Below, in pieces: positions 15,943 through 23,045 of a stretch of DNA of 30,042 nucleotides (positions are counted from its first letter, which is position 1; each line of letters begins with the position of its first letter). The notes below the pieces were generated by a model that saw only the letters and a list, made by a program, of their open reading frames with translations, was not told the origin of the DNA and searched no databases. Source of the DNA: a virus; the IMG/VR virus record IMGVR_UViG_3300049826_000034, positions 1 to 30,042 of that record. One strand, written 5' to 3'. Both the position numbers and the translations under genes were made by a program.

Positions 15943-18060
15943 TTAAGCCAGCGTAGCCGTAGTAGTGGCCCCAGCACCGCCAGAAGACCCAGAGTTTAAA
16001 GCGCCAGAACTGGATACAGAATGCACCCCAGTAAGCGTACCAAAGTTAATAAGATCTATGTATCCACTCTCCGCCCCTCTAGCCCCTGTGCCAGCGGTGG
16101 AGTTAGTTCCCGTCCCTGTTCCGCCGTTACCACCGTTACCGCCGTTGGCCTGGAAAAGAGACACTACTGATGGGCCGGTGTGCAGATTGTATGCACAATA
16201 TATATATCCACCTCCACCGCCACCACCGCCACCTCCGCCTCCGGCTCCGTTGATACCATTGGCTCCGTTACCGCCATTGCCGCCGTTGGCTTGAATGACT
16301 CCCGCTGGAGTAGACCCAGAGGTGATGATCTCGTCCGCATAGATGACGACGATACCGGCTCCTACAGCACCGCCGCCTCCACCACGTCCTAGAACTGCGG
16401 CTCCGTCGCCACCTCCGGAAGATCCGCCGCGACCAGAAGATCCGCCAGAGATCAATGAAGCACCGCGAGTAAACTGAGTCTCAAATCTTGCGAAAGTGAT
16501 CCTGTTAGTAACAGTTCCAGAAGATGATGATGCTCCTCCGGCATTGACCCCTGTTCCACCGGCTCCTGTCTGCCCGCCCTGTCCCCCGTTTCCTGGGTTA
16601 AGGGCTCCTGTAGCTCCACCAGTGGTTCCAGCCCCCGTGGTTCCGGTGGCACCAGCCGTTCCGTTACCGCCTCCTCCACCGACTAGGCCAGATGGCGTGT
16701 TGGAAGTCGCCGCAGTACCGCCAGTTTGGTTGGCCGCGTTGTTTCCGTTCAATCCGTTCGCTATGATTGCTCCCGCTGGAGCATTGGAAAGATCAAGAGT
16801 CTTACAGTAAATAGGATATCCGTTTACTGTAATTGCGGCGCCAGCCGTTAGAGTTAGTTTGTTGTAGTAGACAGGGCCAGATAGAGGCAGAGGGGCGCTC
16901 AGGGTTACGTCTCCAAGGTATCCGTCGCCGAAATCCTGTCCTAAGTTCTCGTCACTCCACTCTGGAACACCGGCCACCACCCTAAGTAATTGATCGGTGA
17001 TTCCTATGGGGAGTCTTCCAAGAGCCCCCGATGCCCGGCGAATTATATCGCCGTTTGTGGTTGTGGGGTCTGTTGCCTTTAATGCCAAAGCATCGAATAC
17101 AGCATTTCTAGATGGAGCGTGTGTCGTGTCTGCGTCAGCAATAGAGTCAATAACAACCGCTGTCTGTGCCCTGCCATCAGTGTAGAACTTATTGGTTCCC
17201 TCTGTCATGTCATCCGTAGTCAGGGTCACAACACCTTGCTTGCCAGCGACACTCACCACTTGGTCTGTATTATCTACTTTTTCCCATACAGACCCATTGA
17301 AGATGGCCCAGTCATTTACTTTCCATTCAGATGTTCCGTCTAGACTGGTAGAACCAGCGTTGTTTACCCTGTAGTAATATCCTTTCGTGCCAATACCAGA
17401 TGCCAGGGCTGGGGAATTAGAGCCAGCGTCCCACGTTCCCTGGTACGAAACTCCTCCCACCACTGACGCCGGTAACTGGGAGACAGGTATTTTAGATGAC
17501 CCGTCAAGAGTGGCGAGTCCGTTGGCCGCAGCTTTTTGAGCGGTTATTCTGGCGTCAGCAGCCGTGCTGAAATCAGAAACAGTAGCCGCTAGTTGTGTGC
17601 CAGTGTGGTTGGCTCTTTGAATGGAAAATGCTTGCACAGCCGCATCCGCTGCTGCTTGAGCAGTGCTGACCGGCTTGTTTACATCCGACGTGTTGTCGAC
17701 GTTGCTCAGGCCCACATCCGCTTTTACTATTCCTGTCGGACTATTTATTACTGGAGAAGTCAAAGTCTTGTTTGTCAGAGTGGCCGTGGCTGAGTTCTTA
17801 GTGGCGTCACTTGTGTTGTCGACGTTGCTCAGGCCAATATCGGACTTGGATAATACCACCACCCCCGAGTATCCATTGACTGATACTACTGACACCGCAC
17901 CAGCTGTGTAATACGCCAGTGAGTTCCATAGTGTCGACCCATCTCCTATCTTGAGTTTACCTGTGTCGGACTCATAGGCCCACTCACCAGCCAAAAGCAG
18001 GGAGTTTGCCGATGTCCAGTTAGCCGCTGTGTCTACTCGTGCCTGTATTCTGTTAGCCAT
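15943..18060 (-). CDS. Glycine-rich fibre/appendage protein with Mtd-like N-terminus
   Basis: 705 residues from the ATG at 18060, chosen because GGAGGAG lies 11 bases upstream and the start reads MANRIQARVDTAANWTSANS, then GEWAYESDTGKLKIGDGSTL, an N-terminal module found in phage fibres and in the Mtd tropism protein. Two copies of GLSNVDNTSD (about residues 75 and 116) mark a shaft repeat encoded by a 22-base DNA repeat. From about residue 440 the protein turns extremely glycine-rich, including an unbroken run of 12 Gly near residue 622 and NGGNGGNG blocks, resembling polyglycine sandwich tips of T-even adhesins. Likely a host-binding or capsid-surface appendage. Confidence 0.8.
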   Translation of the reverse strand: MANRIQARVDTAANWTSANSLLLAGEWAYESDTGKLKIGDGSTLWNSLAYYTAGAVSVVSVNGYSGVVVLSKSDIGLSNVDNTSDATKNSATATLTNKTLTSPVINSPTGIVKADVGLSNVDNTSDVNKPVSTAQAAADAAVQAFSIQRANHTGTQLAATVSDFSTAADARITAQKAAANGLATLDGSSKIPVSQLPASVVGGVSYQGTWDAGSNSPALASGIGTKGYYYRVNNAGSTSLDGTSEWKVNDWAIFNGSVWEKVDNTDQVVSVAGKQGVVTLTTDDMTEGTNKFYTDGRAQTAVVIDSIADADTTHAPSRNAVFDALALKATDPTTTNGDIIRRASGALGRLPIGITDQLLRVVAGVPEWSDENLGQDFGDGYLGDVTLSAPLPLSGPVYYNKLTLTAGAAITVNGYPIYCKTLDLSNAPAGAIIANGLNGNNAANQTGGTAATSNTPSGLVGGGGGNGTAGATGTTGAGTTGGATGALNPGNGGQGGQTGAGGTGVNAGGASSSSGTVTNRITFARFETQFTRGASLISGGSSGRGGSSGGGDGAAVLGRGGGGGAVGAGIVVIYADEIITSGSTPAGVIQANGGNGGNGANGINGAGGGGGGGGGGGGYIYCAYNLHTGPSVVSLFQANGGNGGNGGTGTGTNSTAGTGARGAESGYIDLINFGTLTGVHSVSSSGALNSGSSGGAGATTTATLA
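17691..17835. repeat. 22-bp direct repeat inside the fibre gene
   Basis: The same 22 bases occur at 17691-17712 and 17814-17835; they share the core GTCGACGTTGCTCAGG. On the minus strand they encode the fibre motif GLSNVDNTS. They are coding shaft repeats and also a site where homologous exchange or slippage could lengthen or shorten the fibre by 41 codons. Confidence 0.85.
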
Positions 18061-18250
18061 TTGCGTCTGCTCCTCCAAGGACTTCACTTGAAACGAAAGT
18101 GGCCGTAGCACCCGCTCCGCCTAAAGTTCCTAGGTATGTAGTTGGCCCCGGAATTCCCACGGGCGCGGTCTCAATAACCAAAGTCTGTACTGGTGCCACC
18201 GTGACAGAGATATTATCGACCTCTGAAATGACGACTTCAACATCACTCAT
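18053..18250 (-). CDS. Small hypothetical protein (65 aa) before the fibre gene
   Basis: Unknown function. The sequence begins MSDVEVVISEVDNISVTVAP, is rich in Val, Thr and Gly, and contains APVGIPGPTTYLGTLGG, a Pro-Gly stretch of the sort found in small proteins encoded just upstream of phage fibres. It could be a short trimeric adaptor or a fibre-base protein. The ATG at 18250 overlaps the upstream stop (ATGA), and its stop overlaps the fibre start by eight bases, so both junctions suggest coupled translation. Confidence 0.6.
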   Translation of the reverse strand: MSDVEVVISEVDNISVTVAPVQTLVIETAPVGIPGPTTYLGTLGGAGATATFVSSEVLGGADANG

Positions 18251-18606
18251 CGAGTTACCTCTGCGCTAAGGAGTGCCGACCCTTGTATGAGCCTGGTGAC
18301 TGTGCTTCCGACAGTGGCCTCAATATCGTAAACCAGATTTGTCACCGGGCCGTCAGCTGGGATTGCTGAAGTATCAGTGTCGGTTAGAGATACCAGGACC
18401 TCTCCGGTATTCGATATCTGATTCTGGATCGTGAAAGTGAAATCGGCTAACACTGTAGCGTCGGTGGGGGACCTTCTAATTTGTCCGGCAAATAGCCAGG
18501 TGGTTATATCAATAGGCGTCGGCGTGACCCCCGGAGATTTGATAGTCAACAGCAGGTTAAAAGTGGATCCCTGCTCCACCGTGATATTATATTTAGCCGC
18601 TGCCAT
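18247..18606 (-). CDS. BppU-N-like small structural protein (119 aa)
   Basis: 119 residues, beta-rich. The pattern KYNITVEQGSTFNLLLTIKS, IDITTWLFAGQIRRSP, then LVSLTDTDTSAIPADG and a C-terminal YDIEATVGSTVTRLIQGSA ending in VTR is shared by many small phage proteins and resembles the N-terminal domain of baseplate upper proteins (BppU). Such domains serve as adaptors that fix a fibre to the virion. It precedes the 65-residue gene and the glycine-rich fibre, which may be its partner. AAGGGG lies eight bases before the ATG. Confidence 0.65.
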   Translation of the reverse strand: MAAAKYNITVEQGSTFNLLLTIKSPGVTPTPIDITTWLFAGQIRRSPTDATVLADFTFTIQNQISNTGEVLVSLTDTDTSAIPADGPVTNLVYDIEATVGSTVTRLIQGSALLSAEVTR

Positions 18607-18622
18607 TACTCACCCCTTAGGA

Positions 18623-19690
18623 CTATTTCAGTCCTAGAAATTTACCCACAGTCAATAGTTTCTGAATGAACGCGCCGAAGGTCCCTGACGTAGTGTGGCT
18701 GCTCATGGCCCTATTCCACACCGCATCTGCTACTGCGTTGGCGTCGGCAGCAGTGTTTAGAGTACCCGTCTTTGTCCCGTTGTCATAGGTCACTCCGCTC
18801 TGTACGGCGGACTCTGCCGGAAGGTCGAGTGTGCCTGTTGTGGCGTCCACAGCCGTCCCCAGACGCACGTTAGCTGCGGACGGGATTGCTGCTGTGCCTG
18901 TCTTAGAAAGGCCCGTATAAGTGTAGCCGGTGCCGCTACGGACGTTTGCCACTCCTGGGTCGGAATATGAGAAGCCTTCAAAGTTTGTCACAGCGACATA
19001 CTGGGTTCTTGATGCCCCGTTCAAGGACCCGGTGCCGCCAGTAAGGGCCACAGAGGTCGGAGTAATAAGGCTGTCCCAGATAACTACTTCGTCAATCTTT
19101 GTCCTGGTGTTTAGCAGGGCCGTAGAGTCATCGGCCCCTATAGCAATCAGACGGTTGTTGACTTTAGTGGGGCTGGACCACACATCGACGGCGTTGTTGG
19201 GGCTCAGGATGTTAGTCCCGTCACGATATAGATTTATAGATGCCCCAGACGCCGTGGTACTGCAATCGAGTACGAGGACAAAATCATAATAGACTCCTAC
19301 AGACGGAGTGAAGGCGACAGACCCGGTGTTGATCGTAGCTCCTGTAGTGTCATGCCCTACTGATATGGATATTGTGTTAGTAGACGTATATCGCATTACC
19401 ACACGGCCAATAAGGCCAAAGCTGGAAATGGATATCATCGTCTGGTTAGAGCCTGTCTCTCCAAATGCTCCGCGCCAGAGTATGGATAGAGTTCTATTGC
19501 CGCTCAAATTCCCCCGGCCAATATAGAACAGACTGTGCTGGCCAAGGGCGCCCTGGTCTAAATTAATTATGCTGTTGCCTATCCCAGCACCAGAGTCGAC
19601 CGAATTGGTGCCTATCTCCGTGGGGGTCTTAAACCCCCCGGCGTAGTAGGCATCCTTACTGGTTCCCCTGAGGGCAAAGGTAATTGCCAT
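18623..19690 (-). CDS. LamG-like appendage protein (355 aa)
   Basis: The first 210 residues have the strand-rich pattern of a concanavalin-like (LamG) jelly roll: FYIGRGNLSGNRTLSILWRG, then VGVYYDFVLVLDCSTT and INLYRDGTNILS, VNNRLIAIGADD, KIDEVVIWDSLIT. Such domains often bind glycans. The C-terminal 130 residues carry short repeats (PGVANVRSGTGYTYTG, then AANVRLGTAVDATTGTL, QSGVTYDNGTKTGTL), followed by a helix (ADANAVADAVWNRAMSSH) and a hydrophobic end. It is probably displayed on the virion, near the head or neck by gene position. The ATG at 19690 follows the previous stop by one base. Confidence 0.65.
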   Translation of the reverse strand: MAITFALRGTSKDAYYAGGFKTPTEIGTNSVDSGAGIGNSIINLDQGALGQHSLFYIGRGNLSGNRTLSILWRGAFGETGSNQTMISISSFGLIGRVVMRYTSTNTISISVGHDTTGATINTGSVAFTPSVGVYYDFVLVLDCSTTASGASINLYRDGTNILSPNNAVDVWSSPTKVNNRLIAIGADDSTALLNTRTKIDEVVIWDSLITPTSVALTGGTGSLNGASRTQYVAVTNFEGFSYSDPGVANVRSGTGYTYTGLSKTGTAAIPSAANVRLGTAVDATTGTLDLPAESAVQSGVTYDNGTKTGTLNTAADANAVADAVWNRAMSSHTTSGTFGAFIQKLLTVGKFLGLK

Positions 19691-19691
19691 C

Positions 19692-20810
19692 TTATCCGTA
19701 ACTCAATGAGGCACGGTTGTCCCAGATGTTGGAGAAAGAATCACTAGAGTTAGCCCACTCGATTGACGTCTCTGTCCCTGAGATTAAAATCTTTTTTATC
19801 TGCCAGATGGCGTCGGCGGTGGATGCCCCGATATAGGCTTTGCCTACGTAGGTGACGGTGGATGATGGCTCATCGACTCTTGTCTCATACTCCGTCACAG
19901 ACCCTCCGCCTCTCCCGCCGCCTATGACATATGTCTTGGCCGCAGGAATATCTATCCCAGATGTTTCCAGCATTGTGCCATCTGAGAATTCAAAAACAAA
20001 CACTAGCCCGTCTTTAGTCTGCCTCGTGTCAATCGCCACTATGTGAGGAGCGTCCAGTCCGTCCGATCCATTGAGGCCATTGATGCCTGGTGATCCTGGG
20101 AGTCCTCTTAGACCTACTGGACCTGGCAGACCCCTGATTGACAAGCCGTCCTTGCCGTCACGTCCGTCGACCCCGTTCTTACCTCTTTGCCCTCTGGCTC
20201 CTCTAGCGCCACGAAGGGACAATCGCTCGTCGTCAGTGAGGTCAGAGAAACGTAGTTTTAGTGTCGCCTTTTCCTCTTCGGTGAGATCCGAAAAGTGGAG
20301 TCTGAGGTCTTCAATTTCTTCTTGGGTGAGGTCTGAGAACTTGAGTTTGAGAGAATCAAAATATTCCCTGTGCTCATCGAATACAAAATCACGCCCGTCC
20401 CTGCCGTCACGTCCGCGAGGACCACGTATCCTTTCGATATCGTCGCTGTCCAAGTCAGAGAACTTGAGTTTAAGTTCCTCGCGCATCTCATCAACTGTCG
20501 ACTTAACGACTTCAAGAACTCCCTCTCGGTTCTCTTCCCATACGAAGTTCTTGCCATCTGTCCCATCCTTCCCGGCTGGACCACGGAGTTGGGCTATCTC
20601 CTCGTAAGATAGGTCCGAGAACTTAAGCGCATACTCCTTGGCCCATGACCTTATTTCTTCCTCATGTTCGGAGAAAACAAAGTCCCTTCCGTCACGCCCA
20701 TCGGCACCGGCTGGGCCACGAAACCCCCTAGGGCCATGGGATGACGGGAGAGATTTTATTCTCTCGTCAATGTGCTTAGACATTAGAGCTATGAGAATCT
20801 CAGCGTTCAT
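19692..20810 (-). CDS. Collagen-like rod protein with FSDL repeats
   Basis: 372 residues. Three units of about 50 residues alternate Gly-X-Y collagen stretches (starting near 26, 77 and 130), a DFVFxEH-type segment (FVFSEHEEE, FVWEENREG, FVFDEHREY), a charged helix and an LKFSDLxxEE motif. FSDL occurs five times (64, 117, 158, 173, 188). A longer Gly-X-Y run spans 201-252. The C-terminus (YVGKAYIGASTADAIWQIKK ending IWDNRASLSYG) is a recurrent phage structural end. It is likely a trimeric rod on the virion surface. The ATG at 20810 lies four bases after the portal stop. Confidence 0.75.
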   Translation of the reverse strand: MNAEILIALMSKHIDERIKSLPSSHGPRGFRGPAGADGRDGRDFVFSEHEEEIRSWAKEYALKFSDLSYEEIAQLRGPAGKDGTDGKNFVWEENREGVLEVVKSTVDEMREELKLKFSDLDSDDIERIRGPRGRDGRDGRDFVFDEHREYFDSLKLKFSDLTQEEIEDLRLHFSDLTEEEKATLKLRFSDLTDDERLSLRGARGARGQRGKNGVDGRDGKDGLSIRGLPGPVGLRGLPGSPGINGLNGSDGLDAPHIVAIDTRQTKDGLVFVFEFSDGTMLETSGIDIPAAKTYVIGGGRGGGSVTEYETRVDEPSSTVTYVGKAYIGASTADAIWQIKKILISGTETSIEWANSSDSFSNIWDNRASLSYG

Positions 20811-20814
20811 AGCC

Positions 20815-22134
20815 CTACTTCGTCAGATAGGTGATGACCGATTTTTTTAGTTCCTGGTCCAACTCGTTGCTTACTGTCTGGGTATCTTCAGGAGGAGTAT
20901 CTGGCTTCGCCGCTGGCTTATTATCACTGCCCTGCTTGCCAGAAATCTGGGCATCAATGACTTCATCCATGCGGTCTACTGGAGTGAAGTTATTGGTGGC
21001 GATGTAGTAGTTGTCGCCTTCTTCTCCATACCCAGCCATTCCCTCGCGGGAGCGGATTTGGTTAGGGGTGATGGCCCCCACAGCCATGAGTGACTTGAAG
21101 TATTCCGACCGGGTTTTCATGTCGCCACGGAATACCGCATAGAGGTCTAGCTCCGTAAACCTGCCGCCATGTCGGTTGTTTAGGATCTTGATGTCGGCTT
21201 CCATCTCTAGGTTCACGGCCCATGCATCTAGAGTATCGGTGGCCACTTCAAGGTTCGCGTTTTCTACGTTCGAATAGGTGGCGGCAGTGATGTCAAAAAG
21301 CTTCGTCGGAGGGATGCCAAGGAAGCGGGCCACTTCAAGAACACCAAACTGTCTGGACTCTAAGAACTGCAATGCCTCCGGAGGCACATTGATGCCCTGG
21401 TATTCCACGCCTTCTTCTAGGAGAGCGGTGCCACCGGCTTTTCGTCCTCCGTGTTGCTCCGCCCAGCTGTCTTTCAAACGCTTATAGGCTTCGTCCGATA
21501 GTGTTCCGGGGTGCTTTAATACTCCGGAAGGGACTCCGCCGTTGTTGAAAATACCAGAGGCCATTTTGTCTGCGGCAAGGATGATGCCTAAGGTTTCGGA
21601 AGCATACTGGACCACTCCCTGGCCCACGAGACCGTCCTTGGTATGGAAGTTCCTAGTATGGAACACGTCCCTGGGAGGTAGGTAGACATCTTTGGACTGG
21701 TTAACAGAAACTTTATAGGCCAGGTCTCCGGAAGTCGACCTGACCAACTCTACGCACTTACTTGGAAGGGGCCAGATTGCAATTGGTTGGCCGCTATTGG
21801 ACCGCTCAATCTCTGCGTAGGAATTGCCGTGGATGATTGCGTTCTGGACGGCAAACAGCCGGAACATGAATGCGTTCATCTCAGGGTTAGGGGCCAAGGC
21901 CAGGAGATTAGCGACTTCGCCGGACAATATCTCATTGTCCTTGTCTTTGATCTCCCATGGCAGCTTTGCAATTTGGGTTGAGACGTATGTGACGCCGCGA
22001 TGGAATGCTGACACCGACATGGAGGTGTCTTCGTTCACCTGGGCTGTATTCTTATTGTAGAACCCCCGTCTTACGACAGAGACATTCTCGGCCTTTGATT
22101 TCCTGGAAAAGAACTTGCCGAAACTAATGGCCAT
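20815..22134 (-). CDS. Portal protein (HK97 family)
   Basis: 439 residues, normal for HK97-type portals (about 400-450). Family features: SVSAFHRGVTYVSTQIAKLP near the start, FRLFAVQNAIIHGNSYAEIE (about 90-110), DVFHTRNFHTKDGLVGQGVV, and ESRQFGVLEVARFLGIPPTK (about 259-278), then ATYSNVENANLEV. It forms the dodecameric DNA entry ring. The C-terminal 40 residues are acidic and disordered. GGGGGAT lies seven bases before the ATG at 22134. Unusually, the gene follows rather than precedes the protease and capsid genes. Confidence 0.92.
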   Translation of the reverse strand: MAISFGKFFSRKSKAENVSVVRRGFYNKNTAQVNEDTSMSVSAFHRGVTYVSTQIAKLPWEIKDKDNEILSGEVANLLALAPNPEMNAFMFRLFAVQNAIIHGNSYAEIERSNSGQPIAIWPLPSKCVELVRSTSGDLAYKVSVNQSKDVYLPPRDVFHTRNFHTKDGLVGQGVVQYASETLGIILAADKMASGIFNNGGVPSGVLKHPGTLSDEAYKRLKDSWAEQHGGRKAGGTALLEEGVEYQGINVPPEALQFLESRQFGVLEVARFLGIPPTKLFDITAATYSNVENANLEVATDTLDAWAVNLEMEADIKILNNRHGGRFTELDLYAVFRGDMKTRSEYFKSLMAVGAITPNQIRSREGMAGYGEEGDNYYIATNNFTPVDRMDEVIDAQISGKQGSDNKPAAKPDTPPEDTQTVSNELDQELKKSVITYLTK

Positions 22135-22146
22135 GGATCCCCCGAA

Positions 22147-22407
22147 TTACTTTTTGTCAGATGATCTCATAATCGTAGCCTCAGGCTCATCTCCGTCCGT
22201 GTCAAGAACAGCGGCCTTGGACGGCTTAGACCATTTCTTGGTCTGGGTCACAGGCTTCTTCTTCTCCACAGGAGCTTCCTCGACAATGGATCCGCCGCGC
22301 TTTAGCCAACGGTTTACCATCTCTATCGGGACCTCGTAAACCTCACCGGCTTTATAAATTACGTCCCGGTTGTAGTACTTGTCCTCAGTAAAAATCATTT
22401 TCGTCAT
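22147..22407 (-). CDS. Small hypothetical head-region protein (86 aa)
   Basis: The N-terminal 50 residues form a compact domain (YKAGEVYEVPIEMVNRWLKR then GGSIVEE), a pattern seen in small phage proteins encoded between capsid and connector genes. The rest is Lys/Pro/Asp-rich and probably unfolded (KKPVTQTKKWSKPSK). The protein might link the capsid or portal to other parts, but no function is established. It starts at 22407, with GAGAGG upstream and the hairpin at 22431-22452 just before it. A start at 22398 is also possible. Confidence 0.65.
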   Translation of the reverse strand: MTKMIFTEDKYYNRDVIYKAGEVYEVPIEMVNRWLKRGGSIVEEAPVEKKKPVTQTKKWSKPSKAAVLDTDGDEPEATIMRSSDKK

Positions 22408-22430
22408 TGGGTGCCTCTCTCAGAAACAAA

Positions 22431-22452
22431 GGGGAGCGTTTTCACGCTCCCC
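22431..22452 (-). terminator. Hairpin with GAAA loop after the capsid-associated gene
   Basis: On the transcript GGGGAGCGT pairs with ACGCTCCCC (nine bases) around a GAAA tetraloop and is followed by TTTGTTT. This has the form of an intrinsic terminator, probably leaky because the portal and all later genes lie downstream without an obvious new promoter. It follows the stop at 22487 by 34 bases. Confidence 0.75.
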
Positions 22453-22486
22453 CGTATGGTCCAGTGGATTGTCCTAAGACAGGGGA

Positions 22487-22969
22487 TTAAACAGCCTGTC
22501 CGTAGGGCGGGTTGTTGTCGGGGCCAAGGAACATAACCAAACACGCGCCAATTTTAGCGGCGGTGGTGTCGGCGATGCTCAAAGACACCCATGCGAAGTC
22601 ACCTTCGACGTCGAGGTCTTCGGCCAGGACTTCGAAAACTGCAATGCCTTCTTGAGCGGCAAAGTCAGTGCTGATGTCGAAGGTCGAAGCAGACGACGGG
22701 GATACCTTGGTGAACGAGGTGGCGGCGCCAGCCTTGGTGTAGTACGGGTTAGCGTGAGCCAAAACCTTCGACGTACCGCCAGAAGCAGCGTTGTGCTGGT
22801 TGAAAGTGGCTTGCACAACAGCACCAGTGCTGTCACCCATTTGGACAACAAAAGCGATGCGCTTGCAGTTTTTAATGCTGCAACGGGCGCCAGTGTTGGC
22901 CGCAGTGTTAAGGTCGACCGGCAGGAAACCCTGCTTCATGTTCACAACTTCCATCAAGTAATTTTCCAT
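22487..22969 (-). CDS. Likely capsid-associated (decoration) protein
   Basis: 160 residues, beta-rich: RCSIKNCKRIAFVVQMGDST, AVVQATFNQHNAASGG, TFDISTDFAAQEGIAVFEVL and DFAWVSLSIADTTAAKIGAC. Position directly after the major capsid gene, strong ribosome site (GAGGAG eight bases before the ATG at 22969), and flanking hairpins on both sides suggest high expression, as expected for a decoration or cementing protein. No specific family is certain. The codons are dominated by C- and G-ending forms like the capsid gene. A different virion role (for example a minor head protein) cannot be excluded. Confidence 0.65.
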   Translation of the reverse strand: MENYLMEVVNMKQGFLPVDLNTAANTGARCSIKNCKRIAFVVQMGDSTGAVVQATFNQHNAASGGTSKVLAHANPYYTKAGAATSFTKVSPSSASTFDISTDFAAQEGIAVFEVLAEDLDVEGDFAWVSLSIADTTAAKIGACLVMFLGPDNNPPYGQAV

Positions 22970-23016
22970 TTTAAGAACTCCTCATAAGGTTGAAAAACAA
23001 TTTGGGACTAGGACAC

Positions 23017-23038
23017 GGGGCCGCCGTTAAGCGGCCCC
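23017..23038 (-). terminator. Hairpin after the major capsid gene
   Basis: GGGGCCGC and GCGGCCCC form a perfect eight-base stem around a six-base loop, beginning seven bases after the capsid stop. No U-tract follows directly (TTGTTTTT appears about 20 bases on), so it may act as a partial terminator or protect the 3' end of capsid mRNA. Confidence 0.6.
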
Positions 23039-23045
23039 ACTCATA

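Noticed and set aside
15965-16810. Plus-strand proline-rich frames opposite the glycine-rich fibre
   Set aside because: Poly-Pro is the mirror of poly-Gly codons; no start signals.
17691-17835. CRISPR array or mobile-element repeats
   Set aside because: There are only two copies, both coding for a known fibre repeat; no spacers of regular length are present.
20071-20607. Plus-strand open frame rich in Pro and Ser opposite the collagen-like gene
   Set aside because: The composition is simply the reverse complement of Gly-X-Y and FSDL repeats; the minus strand gives the meaningful protein.
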